A stretch of DNA of 37,544 nt, from positions 1 to 37,544 of the forward strand of contig NZ_JANCLU010000031.1 in NCBI RefSeq assembly GCF_024294805.1. Direction: 5' to 3'. This DNA is from Alsobacter ponti. Its GTDB lineage: Bacteria; Pseudomonadota; Alphaproteobacteria; Rhizobiales; Beijerinckiaceae. This document shows, one piece after another, positions 22,651 to 30,302 of this stretch. Below the pieces are notes generated by a model that made no database searches, was not told the DNA's origin, and worked only from the letters and a program-made list of their open reading frames with translations. The position numbers and the translations under genes are program-made. How positions within the stretch are numbered: the first letter of the stretch is position 1; each line of letters begins with the position of its first letter.

Positions 22651-24960
22651 TCAGGCCATGTACTTGGTGAGCGGCTGGCGGGTCAGCCACTTGCCCGTCG
22701 CCTTGAAATAGGCGTGGGCGAAGGCGGCCGGGGGCGGTCCCATCGGGGGTTCGCCGGCTTCCGACAGGCGCTCATGGTTGGTGTTGCCGCCGAAGTGGAC
22801 GTGGATCTCCTGCGGCAGCAGCGGGTCGTTCTGGCGCAACACGCGGTAGGTGTCGAGGTTGCCCTCCACCACCGCGCCGTTGTTGATGTTGATCTCCTCC
22901 AGCAGGCCGGCGCTGAGGCCCATGATGACGCCGCCTTCCATCTGGGCGCGGACGCCTTCCTGGTTCATCACCGTGCCGAGGTCCATGGCGATGTCGACGC
23001 GCGGGATGGAGACCTGCCCGCGCCGCGACACCTCGACCATGACGATCGCCGCGACGGTGGAGCCGGTGTTCGGCACCGGCGCGCCTTCCTTGGTGTTGGC
23101 CATCGCCCAGTTGCCGATGGCGACGCCCTGGGCCGTCCCCTTGGGCAGGCTCTGGCCCCAGTTCGCCTTCTGCGCCACCTCGTCCAGCACCTTCACCCAG
23201 CCCGGGTCGGGATAGTTGGCCAGCAGCTTGCGGCGATACTCCACCGCGTCGATCTTGGCCGTCTCGGCGAGCTGGTTGATGAAGGTTTCGAGGAAGAACA
23301 GGTTGCTGGTGTACATCGGCCCGCGGAACGGCCCGGTCATCAGGTTGGTGTTGAACACCTTCGTCCGCACCCGGAAGTTCGGGATGTTGGTGGCGTAGGG
23401 CGTGTCGCTCAGGTTGCGGCCGCTGGAGCGCGTCGCCGCCTGGTTGATGTCGACCGCCTTCGGCATGCCGTCGGGGCCGAGCGTCGCGGTGAAGCTGGCG
23501 GCGGCGAGGTCGCGGTAGCGGCCCTGGCGCGTCATCTCCTCGCGGGTCCAGATCACCTTGACGGGCGTGCCCTGCACCTTCTTGGCGATGGCCACGACGG
23601 TGCGCACGTCGTCGCCGTAGATGCGCCGGCCGCAGCCCATGCCGACATAGGTCGGATAGACGGTGACCTTCTCCGGCGGCACGCCGGTCTCGTCGGCGGT
23701 GACGTACATCGCCTGCTGCGGGTGCTGGGTGGGAACCCACACCTCCACCTTGTCGGCGGTCACCAGCGCGGTGCCGTTCAGCGGCTCCATCAGGAAGTGG
23801 TCGTTATAGGGAGTCATGAACTCCGCCTCGACCTTCTTGCCGTCCTTCAGCGCGGCGTCGACGTCGCCGATCTGCCGGATGATGTTGCCCTTGCCGGCGT
23901 CCTTGGCGGCGGCGGCGATGGTCTCGTAGACCTTCGCCGTGTTGGTCCACTGCTTGCCCTCGCCGGGGTCCCATTCGATCGGCAGCAGGTCGAGCGCCAC
24001 CTTGGCCTGCCAGTAGTGGTCGGCGATGACGGCGACGGCGGCCTGCGGGCCGTTGGTGGTGGCCGAGAAGCCCATCGGCGCGACGGCGTTGCCGGGCAGG
24101 CCGGCGCGCTTCTCGTCCGGGTCGATCACCACGACGGCGCGCACGCCCGGCATCGCCTTGATCGCCTCGAAGTTGTAGCTCTTCAGCCGCCCGCCATGGG
24201 ACGGAACGTGGCGCACCGTGGCGTACACCATCCCCGGCACCTGGATGTCGATGCCGTACTTGGCGCTGCCGTCGAGGATGAGCGGCAGGTTCAGGCGCTT
24301 CTGCGAGGTCTTGGTCAGGAAGGTCCACTGGCTGTGCGGCTTGGGCGCGGGCTCCTTGTCGAGCTTCACGGCCGCCGCGGCTTCCGCCATCTCGCCGTAG
24401 GTCGCCTTCTTGCCGCTGGCCTCGTGGATCAGCATGCTCTTCTCGGCCTTGATCTCGCCGGCCGGGACGTTCCACTTCTGCGCGGCGGCGGCCTTCAGAC
24501 GCTCGCGCGCGCTGGCCCCGGCCTGCAGCATCTGGTCCATCATCTCCTTGCCGGTGGAGCGGCCCGCGAAATAGGCCAGCACGCCGGTCTTGGAGTAGAC
24601 GTTGTTCTCGGCGAGGTTACGGCTTGGCAGCACGTATTCGGCGCTGACGGTCGACCAGTCGCAGCCCAGCTCCTCGGTGGCGATCATGGCGATGCTGGTC
24701 AGCACGCCGTTGCCGATTTCCATCTTGGTGGCGCGGACGATGACCTTGTTGTCCGGCGTGATGGAGATGTGGTTGGTGAACTCCGGCGCCTTGGTCTGCA
24801 CGCCGGGATAGCCGGTCGTGTTGGTGGCCTGGGCCTCGGTCGCCGAGGAAATGCCGAGCACCATGCCGCCGCCGGCGGCCGCGGCGGTGATGATGAAGGC
24901 GCGGCGGCTGACCTCGGGGGTGGCGACGCCGTTGCGGAAATCGGTCTCGTGCTTTGTCAT
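22651..24960 (-). CDS. Molybdopterin-binding large subunit of molybdenum hydroxylase, copy 2 (IorB-like)
   Basis: 769 residues with a Tat signal (VSRRAFIITAAAAGGG, 17-32). Family motifs: KMEIGNGVLTSIAMIATEEL, MGCGRRIYGDD, and the catalytic Glu in SEAGEPPMGPPPAAFAHA at the C-terminus. The first motif reads EIGNG, while copy 1 and most relatives have EMGQG, so the active-site surroundings may differ. Copy 2 is distant from copy 1 in sequence; the two enzymes probably have different substrates or carriers. The start at ATG 24960 has GAGGAGG upstream, 10 bp after the [2Fe-2S] subunit gene. Confidence 0.93.
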   Translation of the reverse strand: MTKHETDFRNGVATPEVSRRAFIITAAAAGGGMVLGISSATEAQATNTTGYPGVQTKAPEFTNHISITPDNKVIVRATKMEIGNGVLTSIAMIATEELGCDWSTVSAEYVLPSRNLAENNVYSKTGVLAYFAGRSTGKEMMDQMLQAGASARERLKAAAAQKWNVPAGEIKAEKSMLIHEASGKKATYGEMAEAAAAVKLDKEPAPKPHSQWTFLTKTSQKRLNLPLILDGSAKYGIDIQVPGMVYATVRHVPSHGGRLKSYNFEAIKAMPGVRAVVVIDPDEKRAGLPGNAVAPMGFSATTNGPQAAVAVIADHYWQAKVALDLLPIEWDPGEGKQWTNTAKVYETIAAAAKDAGKGNIIRQIGDVDAALKDGKKVEAEFMTPYNDHFLMEPLNGTALVTADKVEVWVPTQHPQQAMYVTADETGVPPEKVTVYPTYVGMGCGRRIYGDDVRTVVAIAKKVQGTPVKVIWTREEMTRQGRYRDLAAASFTATLGPDGMPKAVDINQAATRSSGRNLSDTPYATNIPNFRVRTKVFNTNLMTGPFRGPMYTSNLFFLETFINQLAETAKIDAVEYRRKLLANYPDPGWVKVLDEVAQKANWGQSLPKGTAQGVAIGNWAMANTKEGAPVPNTGSTVAAIVMVEVSRRGQVSIPRVDIAMDLGTVMNQEGVRAQMEGGVIMGLSAGLLEEININNGAVVEGNLDTYRVLRQNDPLLPQEIHVHFGGNTNHERLSEAGEPPMGPPPAAFAHAYFKATGKWLTRQPLTKYMA

Positions 24961-24970
24961 TGTCGCCTCC

Positions 24971-25423
24971 TCAGACCAGCTCGGCCGCGCGCTTCACGGC
25001 GGCGCGAATGCGGACATAGGTGCCGCAGCGGCACAGATTGTTCATCGCCTGGTCGATGTCGGCGTCGGTGGGGTTGGGGTTGCGGGCGAGCAGGCCCACG
25101 GCGGCCATCATCTGGCCGGCCTGGCAGTAGCCGCACTGCGGCACGTCCAGTTCGGCCCAGGCCTTCTGCACGGCGTGCGTGCGGTCCGGCGACAGGCCCT
25201 CGATGGTGACGATGGTGCGGCCGACCGCCTGGGCGGCGGGGATGTTGCACGAGCGCGCGGCCTGGCCGTCGATGGTGACGGTGCACGCGCCGCACTGGTT
25301 GATGCCGCACCCATACTTGGTGCCGGTCATCTGCAGGTGGTCGCGCAGAACCCATAGCAGCGGGGTTTGCGGATCGGCATCCACACTGACCTGTTTGCCA
25401 TTGATCTTGAGTTCGAACGCCAT
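24971..25423 (-). CDS. [2Fe-2S] subunit of molybdenum hydroxylase, copy 2 (IorA-like)
   Basis: 150 residues. Plant-type cluster C39, C44, C47 and C59 ([12 protein letters not shown]) and second cluster C97, C100, C131 and C133 (CGYC, LCRCGTY). Much closer to copy 1 (18172 side) than the large subunits are to each other: long shared stretches such as [18 protein letters not shown] and IEGLSPD. No signal peptide; co-export with the Tat-tagged large subunit is expected. The start at ATG 25423 has GGGAGGA upstream. First gene of the leftward operon, opposite the FccB/SoxXA operon. Confidence 0.93.
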   Translation of the reverse strand: MAFELKINGKQVSVDADPQTPLLWVLRDHLQMTGTKYGCGINQCGACTVTIDGQAARSCNIPAAQAVGRTIVTIEGLSPDRTHAVQKAWAELDVPQCGYCQAGQMMAAVGLLARNPNPTDADIDQAMNNLCRCGTYVRIRAAVKRAAELV

Positions 25424-25950
25424 GTCGTTCCTCCCTGTTGTCTCGAAGCCCGTGACCCGAGGCCCCGTCGGGCCGCTTCGCCAAGCTTTCGCTCCGGTGT
25501 CTCGACCGGGCTTATTCCATCATGGACGGTATGTGAGCCGGGCAAGACAAGCAATAGACAAAGCGCTGTCCCGCGCGTCGCAGGGGCCGTAGTGCGCAGC
25601 CCGAAGACTGACCCGTTGTGCATTGCAACATGACGTTTGCCGCGCTCAATTCAAGGTGAACGCTGACTTTGGCCGCGAAACGCAGAATTCCGCCATGGCG
25701 GGAAGCGTACATTACGGGATCGTATGCAAAACTTGCGCATCTGCTCTGTCCTGAGGGTCTGTGACCGGGTGCGGCTGACGATTCGCGTCGCGCGGCGCTG
25801 GACAACGGCGCGACGGCGAACTTAGGTTTGGCGCGTCGCGGATCGACCCCAGCGCCCGGCAAGGGTGGGCGATGCGCGGCCCCAACCATTGGGGGTTGAT
25901 CCGGCTGTCGCCGCGCGGCGGGGCAGGGTCGCGACAGGGAGGCGTTTTAG
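25424..25950. promoter_or_regulatory. 527-bp divergent control region of the sulfur/molybdenum island
   Basis: Lies between the divergent [2Fe-2S] subunit and cytochrome genes. No convincing gene: the open frames are Arg/Pro/Ser-rich shadows. The middle part (about 25600-25760) is AT-richer and holds a small dyad GTTG-N7-CAAC (25615-25629). Promoters of both operons must lie here, but I could not fix a -35/-10 pair. Confidence 0.5.
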
Positions 25951-26265
25951 ATGAGCGTCGGCAATCGAGGGCTCCGGCTTTGGCTGGCGGCCTGTTGTTT
26001 CGCCACCACGGCCTTGCCGGCCGCCGCCGCCGAGGCGACGCCCGACGTCCTCACCGAATCCTGCACCGCCTGCCACGGACCCAAGGGCCGCAGTCCCGGC
26101 GCGATTCCCTCCATCGACGGACTGGGTACGGAGAAGGTGAAAACCTCTCTGTTGGGATTCAAGAGCGGCCAGGCTCCCGCGACCATCATGAACCGGATCG
26201 CCAAGGGCTTCACCGACAGCGAGATCGACGCCATCGCGACCTATCTCGGGGGAGGCCGGCCATGA
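25951..26265 (+). CDS. Small monohaem cytochrome c, likely partner of the FccB-like flavoprotein
   Basis: 104 residues with a Sec signal (about 1-27, ending PAAAAEA). One haem site C38-TA-C41-H42, with M80 as likely sixth ligand. Class I type. The stop overlaps the start of the FccB-like gene (ATGA), which points to an FccA/SoxE-like electron acceptor for it. The start at ATG 25951 has GGGAGG upstream. First gene of the four-gene overlapping operon. Confidence 0.88.
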   Translation: MSVGNRGLRLWLAACCFATTALPAAAAEATPDVLTESCTACHGPKGRSPGAIPSIDGLGTEKVKTSLLGFKSGQAPATIMNRIAKGFTDSEIDAIATYLGGGRP

Positions 26266-27584
26266 ACTGGGCAATGAACTGGAATGGCATCGGGACGCTT
26301 TTCGAGGGCTCCGCGGCCCCCAGCCGCCGCGCCGTGCTGGGCGGCGCCGCGGCGGTCACGCTTGCGGGCGTGCTGCCCACTCGCGCGCTGGCGCAGGCGA
26401 CGGGCAAGGTCGTGGTGGTCGGCGGCGGCTTCGGCGGCGCGACCTGCGCGCGCCACCTGCGCGCGCTCGCCCCGAACCTCTCCGTCACGCTGGTCGAGCC
26501 CGACGAGACCATCGTCACCTGCCCGTTCAGCAACACCGTCATCGCGGGGTTGAACGGCATCGACGCGATCACGCGCGGCCTCGCGCCACTGAAGTCGCTG
26601 GGCGTCACGGTCGCGGTCGACCGCGCCGCCGGCTTCGACCCGTCGCGGCGGGTCGTGAAGCTCTCCGGCGGACAGGAACTCCCCTACGACCGGCTGGTGC
26701 TCTCGCCCGGCGTCGACCTGAAATGGGGAGCCATCGAGGGTTATGACGAGAAGGCGGCGGAGATCATGCCGCACGCCTGGAAGGCCGGCCCGCAGACGCT
26801 GCTGCTGCGCCGCCAGATCGAGGCAATGGACGACGGCGGCGTGGTCGTCATCTCGGCCCCGCAGAACCCGTATCGCTGTCCGCCGGGACCCTACGAGCGC
26901 GCCAGCCTGATCGCCCATTACCTCAAGGCGAAGAAGCCGCGCTCCAAGGTGATCGTGCTCGACGCCAAGGACAATTTCTCCAAGCAGGGCCTGTTCGTCG
27001 AGGCCTGGAAGAAGCTCTATCCCGGCCTGCTCGAATGGGTGCCGTTCGCCCAGGCCGGCAACCTGACGCGGGTCGACCCGTCCACCAAGACGTTCCACAC
27101 CGACTTCTCGGACGTGAAGGCGGACGTAGCCAACGTCATCCCGCCGCAGCGCGCCAGCCGCATTGTCGATCAGCTCGGCCTCGCCAAGGGCGAGGACTGG
27201 GTGCGCGTCAACCAGTCGACCTTTGAGTCGGCCATCGTCCCGGGCGTCCACGTGCTCGGCGACTCGATCATCGCCGGCGCGATGCCGAAGTCGGCGTTCT
27301 CCGCGACCAGCCAGGCGAAGATGTGCGCGCACGCCATCGCCGCGCTGATGGCCGGGCGCGAGCCGCCCGTCGCCTCCTTCATCAACACCTGCTACAGCCT
27401 CGTCGCGCCGGACTACGGCATCACCGTCTCCGACGTGTTCCGCGTCGCGCCCAACGGGTCGATCACGGCGGTGGAAGGCGCGGGGGGCGTGAGCCCGCTC
27501 GGCGCGCCACCGGAGTTCCGGGCGCGCGAGGCGGACTACGCGCGCGGCTGGTACGCCAGCATCACGGCGGAAACGTTCGGTTGA
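26262..27584 (+). CDS. fccB: FccB/SoxF-like flavocytochrome c sulfide dehydrogenase flavoprotein (Tat-exported)
   Basis: 440 residues with a Tat signal (SRRAVLGGAAAVTLAG, 21-36). FAD-binding GGGFGG at 54-59. C87 in VTCPFSN matches the Cys that binds FAD covalently in Allochromatium FccB; C206 in YRCPPGPYERA and C377 in NTCYSL match the redox-active disulfide. FccB oxidises sulfide or polysulfide in the periplasm and passes electrons to a cytochrome, here probably the upstream monohaem protein. The start at ATG 26262 overlaps the upstream stop and has GGAGG eight bases before it; the downstream soxX starts inside its stop (TTGA). Confidence 0.9.
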   Translation: MNWAMNWNGIGTLFEGSAAPSRRAVLGGAAAVTLAGVLPTRALAQATGKVVVVGGGFGGATCARHLRALAPNLSVTLVEPDETIVTCPFSNTVIAGLNGIDAITRGLAPLKSLGVTVAVDRAAGFDPSRRVVKLSGGQELPYDRLVLSPGVDLKWGAIEGYDEKAAEIMPHAWKAGPQTLLLRRQIEAMDDGGVVVISAPQNPYRCPPGPYERASLIAHYLKAKKPRSKVIVLDAKDNFSKQGLFVEAWKKLYPGLLEWVPFAQAGNLTRVDPSTKTFHTDFSDVKADVANVIPPQRASRIVDQLGLAKGEDWVRVNQSTFESAIVPGVHVLGDSIIAGAMPKSAFSATSQAKMCAHAIAALMAGREPPVASFINTCYSLVAPDYGITVSDVFRVAPNGSITAVEGAGGVSPLGAPPEFRAREADYARGWYASITAETFG

Positions 27585-28006
27585 GGCGGGGGCGCGCTGC
27601 GGTCGCGGGTCTGGCGCTGGCGGCGCTTGCCGCCGGCGGCGGCGCGGGCGCGGCGGAGCTGGCGCCGCTCACCGCGCAGCCGGGCGACCCGGCGCGCGGG
27701 CGCGACGTCGTGCGCGACCTGACCAAGGCCACGTGCCTGATCTGCCACGCCCTGCCCATCCCGGAGGAGCCCAACCCCGGCAATATCGGGCCGAACCTCG
27801 CCGGCGTCGGGGCGCGCTTTTCCGCCGGCGAGCTGCGCGCCCGCGTCGTCGACGCCACCACGATCAACCCGAATACCGTGATGCCGCCCTATTTTCGCAC
27901 CGAAGGCCTGAACCGCGTGCTGGCGCGCTGGCGCGGGCAGACCATCTACTCGGCGCAGGAAGTGGAGGACGTCGTCGCCTATCTCGGGACGCTGCGCCAG
28001 CCATGA
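27581..28006 (+). CDS. soxX: Cytochrome SoxX
   Basis: 141 residues with a Sec signal (about 1-24). Haem site C52-LI-C55-H56, NIGPNLAGVG and the SoxX-typical axial Met in VMPPYFRTEGLNRV (M101). In SoxAX the SoxX haem accepts electrons when SoxA joins thiosulfate to the SoxY cysteine. A TTG start at 27581 overlaps the fccB stop; no strong ribosome site is seen, so coupling is likely. The stop overlaps the soxA start (ATGA). Confidence 0.9.
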   Translation: MRRGRAAVAGLALAALAAGGGAGAAELAPLTAQPGDPARGRDVVRDLTKATCLICHALPIPEEPNPGNIGPNLAGVGARFSAGELRARVVDATTINPNTVMPPYFRTEGLNRVLARWRGQTIYSAQEVEDVVAYLGTLRQP

Positions 28007-28827
28007 GACGCACGAGCCGCAGGCCCGACGCGCCGCCCCGCGCCGCCCTGGCGCGGCTGCTCGCCGTGCCGGCGCTGCTGACGGGGCTCGCCGCCGCCGT
28101 GGCGGTGGCGGCGGAGGCGAGCCACGAGGTCGAGGGCCGCCGCTCGGGCTGGCTCTACAACAGCCCCGAGACGCAGGCGCTTCAGGACGACGAGTTCATC
28201 AATCCCGGCATGTTCGCCGTGGAGCGCGGGCGGACCCTGTGGAGCACGCCGGAGGGCTCGGCGGGCAAGTCGTGCGCCTCCTGCCACGAGGAGGGCTCGA
28301 TGCGCGGCGTCGCGGCGCGCTATCCGGTCTACGACGAGAAGCGGGGCGGGCTCGTCGACCTCACCACCCGCGTCAACCTGATGCGGACCGAGCTGATGGG
28401 TGCGCCGGCGCTGGGCTACGAGGCGGCCGACATGCTGGCCATGACCGCCTATCTCGGCCGCGAATCGCTGGGCATGCCGATGCAGGTGGCGGTGGACGGC
28501 CCGGCGCGGCCGTTCTTCGAGGAAGGGCGCGCCTTCTATTTCGCGCGCCGGGGCCAGCTCAACCTGTCCTGCGCGCAGTGCCACGACGACCTCGCCGGGC
28601 GCAAGCTTCGCGGCGACACGATCAGCCAGGGCCAGATCAACGGCTTCCCCATCTACCGCCTGCTGTGGCGGGCGATGGGATCGCGACACAGGATGTTCGA
28701 ATGGTGCAACACGTCGCTGCGCGCCGAGCCCTATCCGGCCGGCTCGCGGGAATATCTCAGCCTGGAGCTCTATGTCGCCTGGCGCGGCCGCGGGCTGCCA
28801 ATCGAAACGCCGGCGGTGCGCCGGTGA
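28003..28827 (+). CDS. soxA: Cytochrome SoxA, dihaem
   Basis: 274 residues with an extended Sec signal (about 1-37). Two haem sites C91-AS-C94-H95 and C190-AQ-C193-H194. The active-site cysteine ligand C235 lies in MFEWCNTSLRAEPYPAGS, followed by EYLSLELYVAWRGRG, the SoxA signature. The dihaem type corresponds to that of Paracoccus. Together with SoxX it forms a thiosulfate:SoxY ligase. The only visible SoxY partners in the window are the two fusion carriers. The start at ATG 28003 overlaps the soxX stop. Confidence 0.94.
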   Translation: MRRTSRRPDAPPRAALARLLAVPALLTGLAAAVAVAAEASHEVEGRRSGWLYNSPETQALQDDEFINPGMFAVERGRTLWSTPEGSAGKSCASCHEEGSMRGVAARYPVYDEKRGGLVDLTTRVNLMRTELMGAPALGYEAADMLAMTAYLGRESLGMPMQVAVDGPARPFFEEGRAFYFARRGQLNLSCAQCHDDLAGRKLRGDTISQGQINGFPIYRLLWRAMGSRHRMFEWCNTSLRAEPYPAGSREYLSLELYVAWRGRGLPIETPAVRR

Positions 28828-28967
28828 CGCGGGACTGTTCCGCCCGCCGGGCGTATTGCCGTCCCGGATGATCGGCCTTCATACTGCGCCGCCCGGCGGA
28901 TGATCTGCGTCGGGTGGAGGAATACCAAACCAAAACTCTCCGGACCGAAGAACAACCGGGATACTTC

Positions 28968-30263
28968 ATGCTCAGAGCGCTTCTTGTCGTCATCGCCGTC
29001 GTGGTCGTCGCGGTCGGGGGGGCCTTCGCCTACGCCATGCGCCACGGCGCCATCGCCCCGCTCGCGGCGCCGCCCGCGCCGGCCTCCTTCGACGCCAAGC
29101 TCGTCGAGAAGGGCGAGCTGCTCGCCTCGATGGGCTATTGCGGCGTCTGCCACACGCGCGCCGGCGGGCCGAACCTGGCGGGCGGCCTGGCGCTGCCGAC
29201 GCCGTTCGGCGTCATCCACTCCACCAACATCACGCCGGACCCGGAAACGGGCATCGGCAACTGGTCCGAGGAGGCGTTCAGCCGCGCCATGCACCAGGGC
29301 GTCGACCGCGAGGGCCACTACCTCTACCCGGCGTTCCCCTACGACCACTTCACCCGCGTCACCGACGACGACATCAAGGCGCTCTACGCCTGGCTGATGA
29401 CGCAGAAGCCGGTGAAATACGTCGCGCCGGAGAACGGACTGAAATTCCCGTTCAACATCCGCCTGCTGGTCGCCGGCTGGAACCTGCTGTTCTTCAAGGA
29501 GGGGCGCTTCCAGCCCGATCCGGCCAAGGACGCGGCGTGGAACCGCGGCGCGTACCTCGTCGAGGGGCTGGGCCATTGCGGCTCGTGCCACTCGCCGCGC
29601 AACGCGCTCGGCGGCGTCGACGCCGCGCGGCCGTTCGGCGGCGGCGATATCGAGGGCTGGTCGGGCACGGCGCTCAACGCGTCCTCGCCCGCCCCGGTGC
29701 CGTGGACGGAAAGCACGCTGGTCGACTATTTCGTCGACGGGCGCGAGAAGCACCACGGCATCGCCGCCGGGCCGATGACGCCGGTCGTCGACCGCCTCGC
29801 CGACCAGTCGGACGAGGATCTGGCGGCGATCGCCAAGTACATCGCCTCGGTGCAGGGCAGGCAGGACGTCAAGCCCGACGACATCGTCAAGCGGGCGGAG
29901 GAGCTGCAGCTGACGAACACGCCGGGCGCGCCGCCGCCCAACGTCGACGCCTCGCTGCAGGCGGGCCGCCAGCTCTTCATGCAGTCCTGCGTCAACTGCC
30001 ACCGCAAGGGCGAGAAGGCGGTGCCGCTGGCGCTGGCCACCACGCTCAACGGCCCGGACCCGCGCAACGCCATCCACATCATCCAGACCGGCCTGCGCCC
30101 GCCCAAGGCGTCGCGCGACTACACCATGCCGAGCTTCGGCTGGATGTCGGACCAGGACATGGCGAACGTGCTGGCCTTCATGCGCGGCTATTTCACGCAG
30201 AAGGGGCCGTGGACCAACCTCGACACGGCGATCCGCGAGGTGCGCGGCGCGCCGAAGCACTGA
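28968..30263 (+). CDS. Membrane-anchored trihaem cytochrome c (dehydrogenase cytochrome subunit)
   Basis: 431 residues from ATG 28968. An N-terminal anchor (MLRALLVVIAVVVVAVGG) is followed by three class I cytochrome domains with haem sites at 58-62 (CGVCH), 204-208 (CGSCH) and 341-345 (CVNCH). This is the architecture of the cytochrome subunit of alcohol/aldehyde dehydrogenases and of cytochromes encoded beside IorAB-type molybdenum enzymes; it should feed electrons from the periplasmic dehydrogenases to the respiratory chain. A GTG at 28914 would add 18 polar residues before the anchor, so I prefer ATG 28968, though its ribosome site (CCGGGA) is weak. The 140-bp gap after soxA suggests its own promoter. 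Confidence 0.9.
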   Translation: MLRALLVVIAVVVVAVGGAFAYAMRHGAIAPLAAPPAPASFDAKLVEKGELLASMGYCGVCHTRAGGPNLAGGLALPTPFGVIHSTNITPDPETGIGNWSEEAFSRAMHQGVDREGHYLYPAFPYDHFTRVTDDDIKALYAWLMTQKPVKYVAPENGLKFPFNIRLLVAGWNLLFFKEGRFQPDPAKDAAWNRGAYLVEGLGHCGSCHSPRNALGGVDAARPFGGGDIEGWSGTALNASSPAPVPWTESTLVDYFVDGREKHHGIAAGPMTPVVDRLADQSDEDLAAIAKYIASVQGRQDVKPDDIVKRAEELQLTNTPGAPPPNVDASLQAGRQLFMQSCVNCHRKGEKAVPLALATTLNGPDPRNAIHIIQTGLRPPKASRDYTMPSFGWMSDQDMANVLAFMRGYFTQKGPWTNLDTAIREVRGAPKH

Positions 30264-30268
30264 GCCGC

Positions 30269-30302
30269 CGCGCCGCCGGGCTCAGCCCGGTCCGGCGGCG
30301 CG
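30269..30302. terminator. Possible bidirectional terminator hairpin between convergent genes
   Basis: A perfect 11-bp stem CGCGCCGCCGG (30269-30279) / CCGGCGGCGCG (30292-30302), loop of 12. It overlaps the last codons of the GH13 gene. There is no T-run on either side, so it may act in a rho-dependent way or only protect 3' ends. Confidence 0.4.

Noticed and set aside
25512-25889. Minus-strand frame in the 527-bp divergent region
   Set aside because: No ribosome site, and Arg/Ser/Ala composition like other shadow frames; treated as non-coding.
28914-28967. GTG start for the trihaem cytochrome
   Set aside because: Would place 18 polar residues before the membrane anchor and lacks a ribosome site upstream; ATG 28968 begins directly at the anchor.
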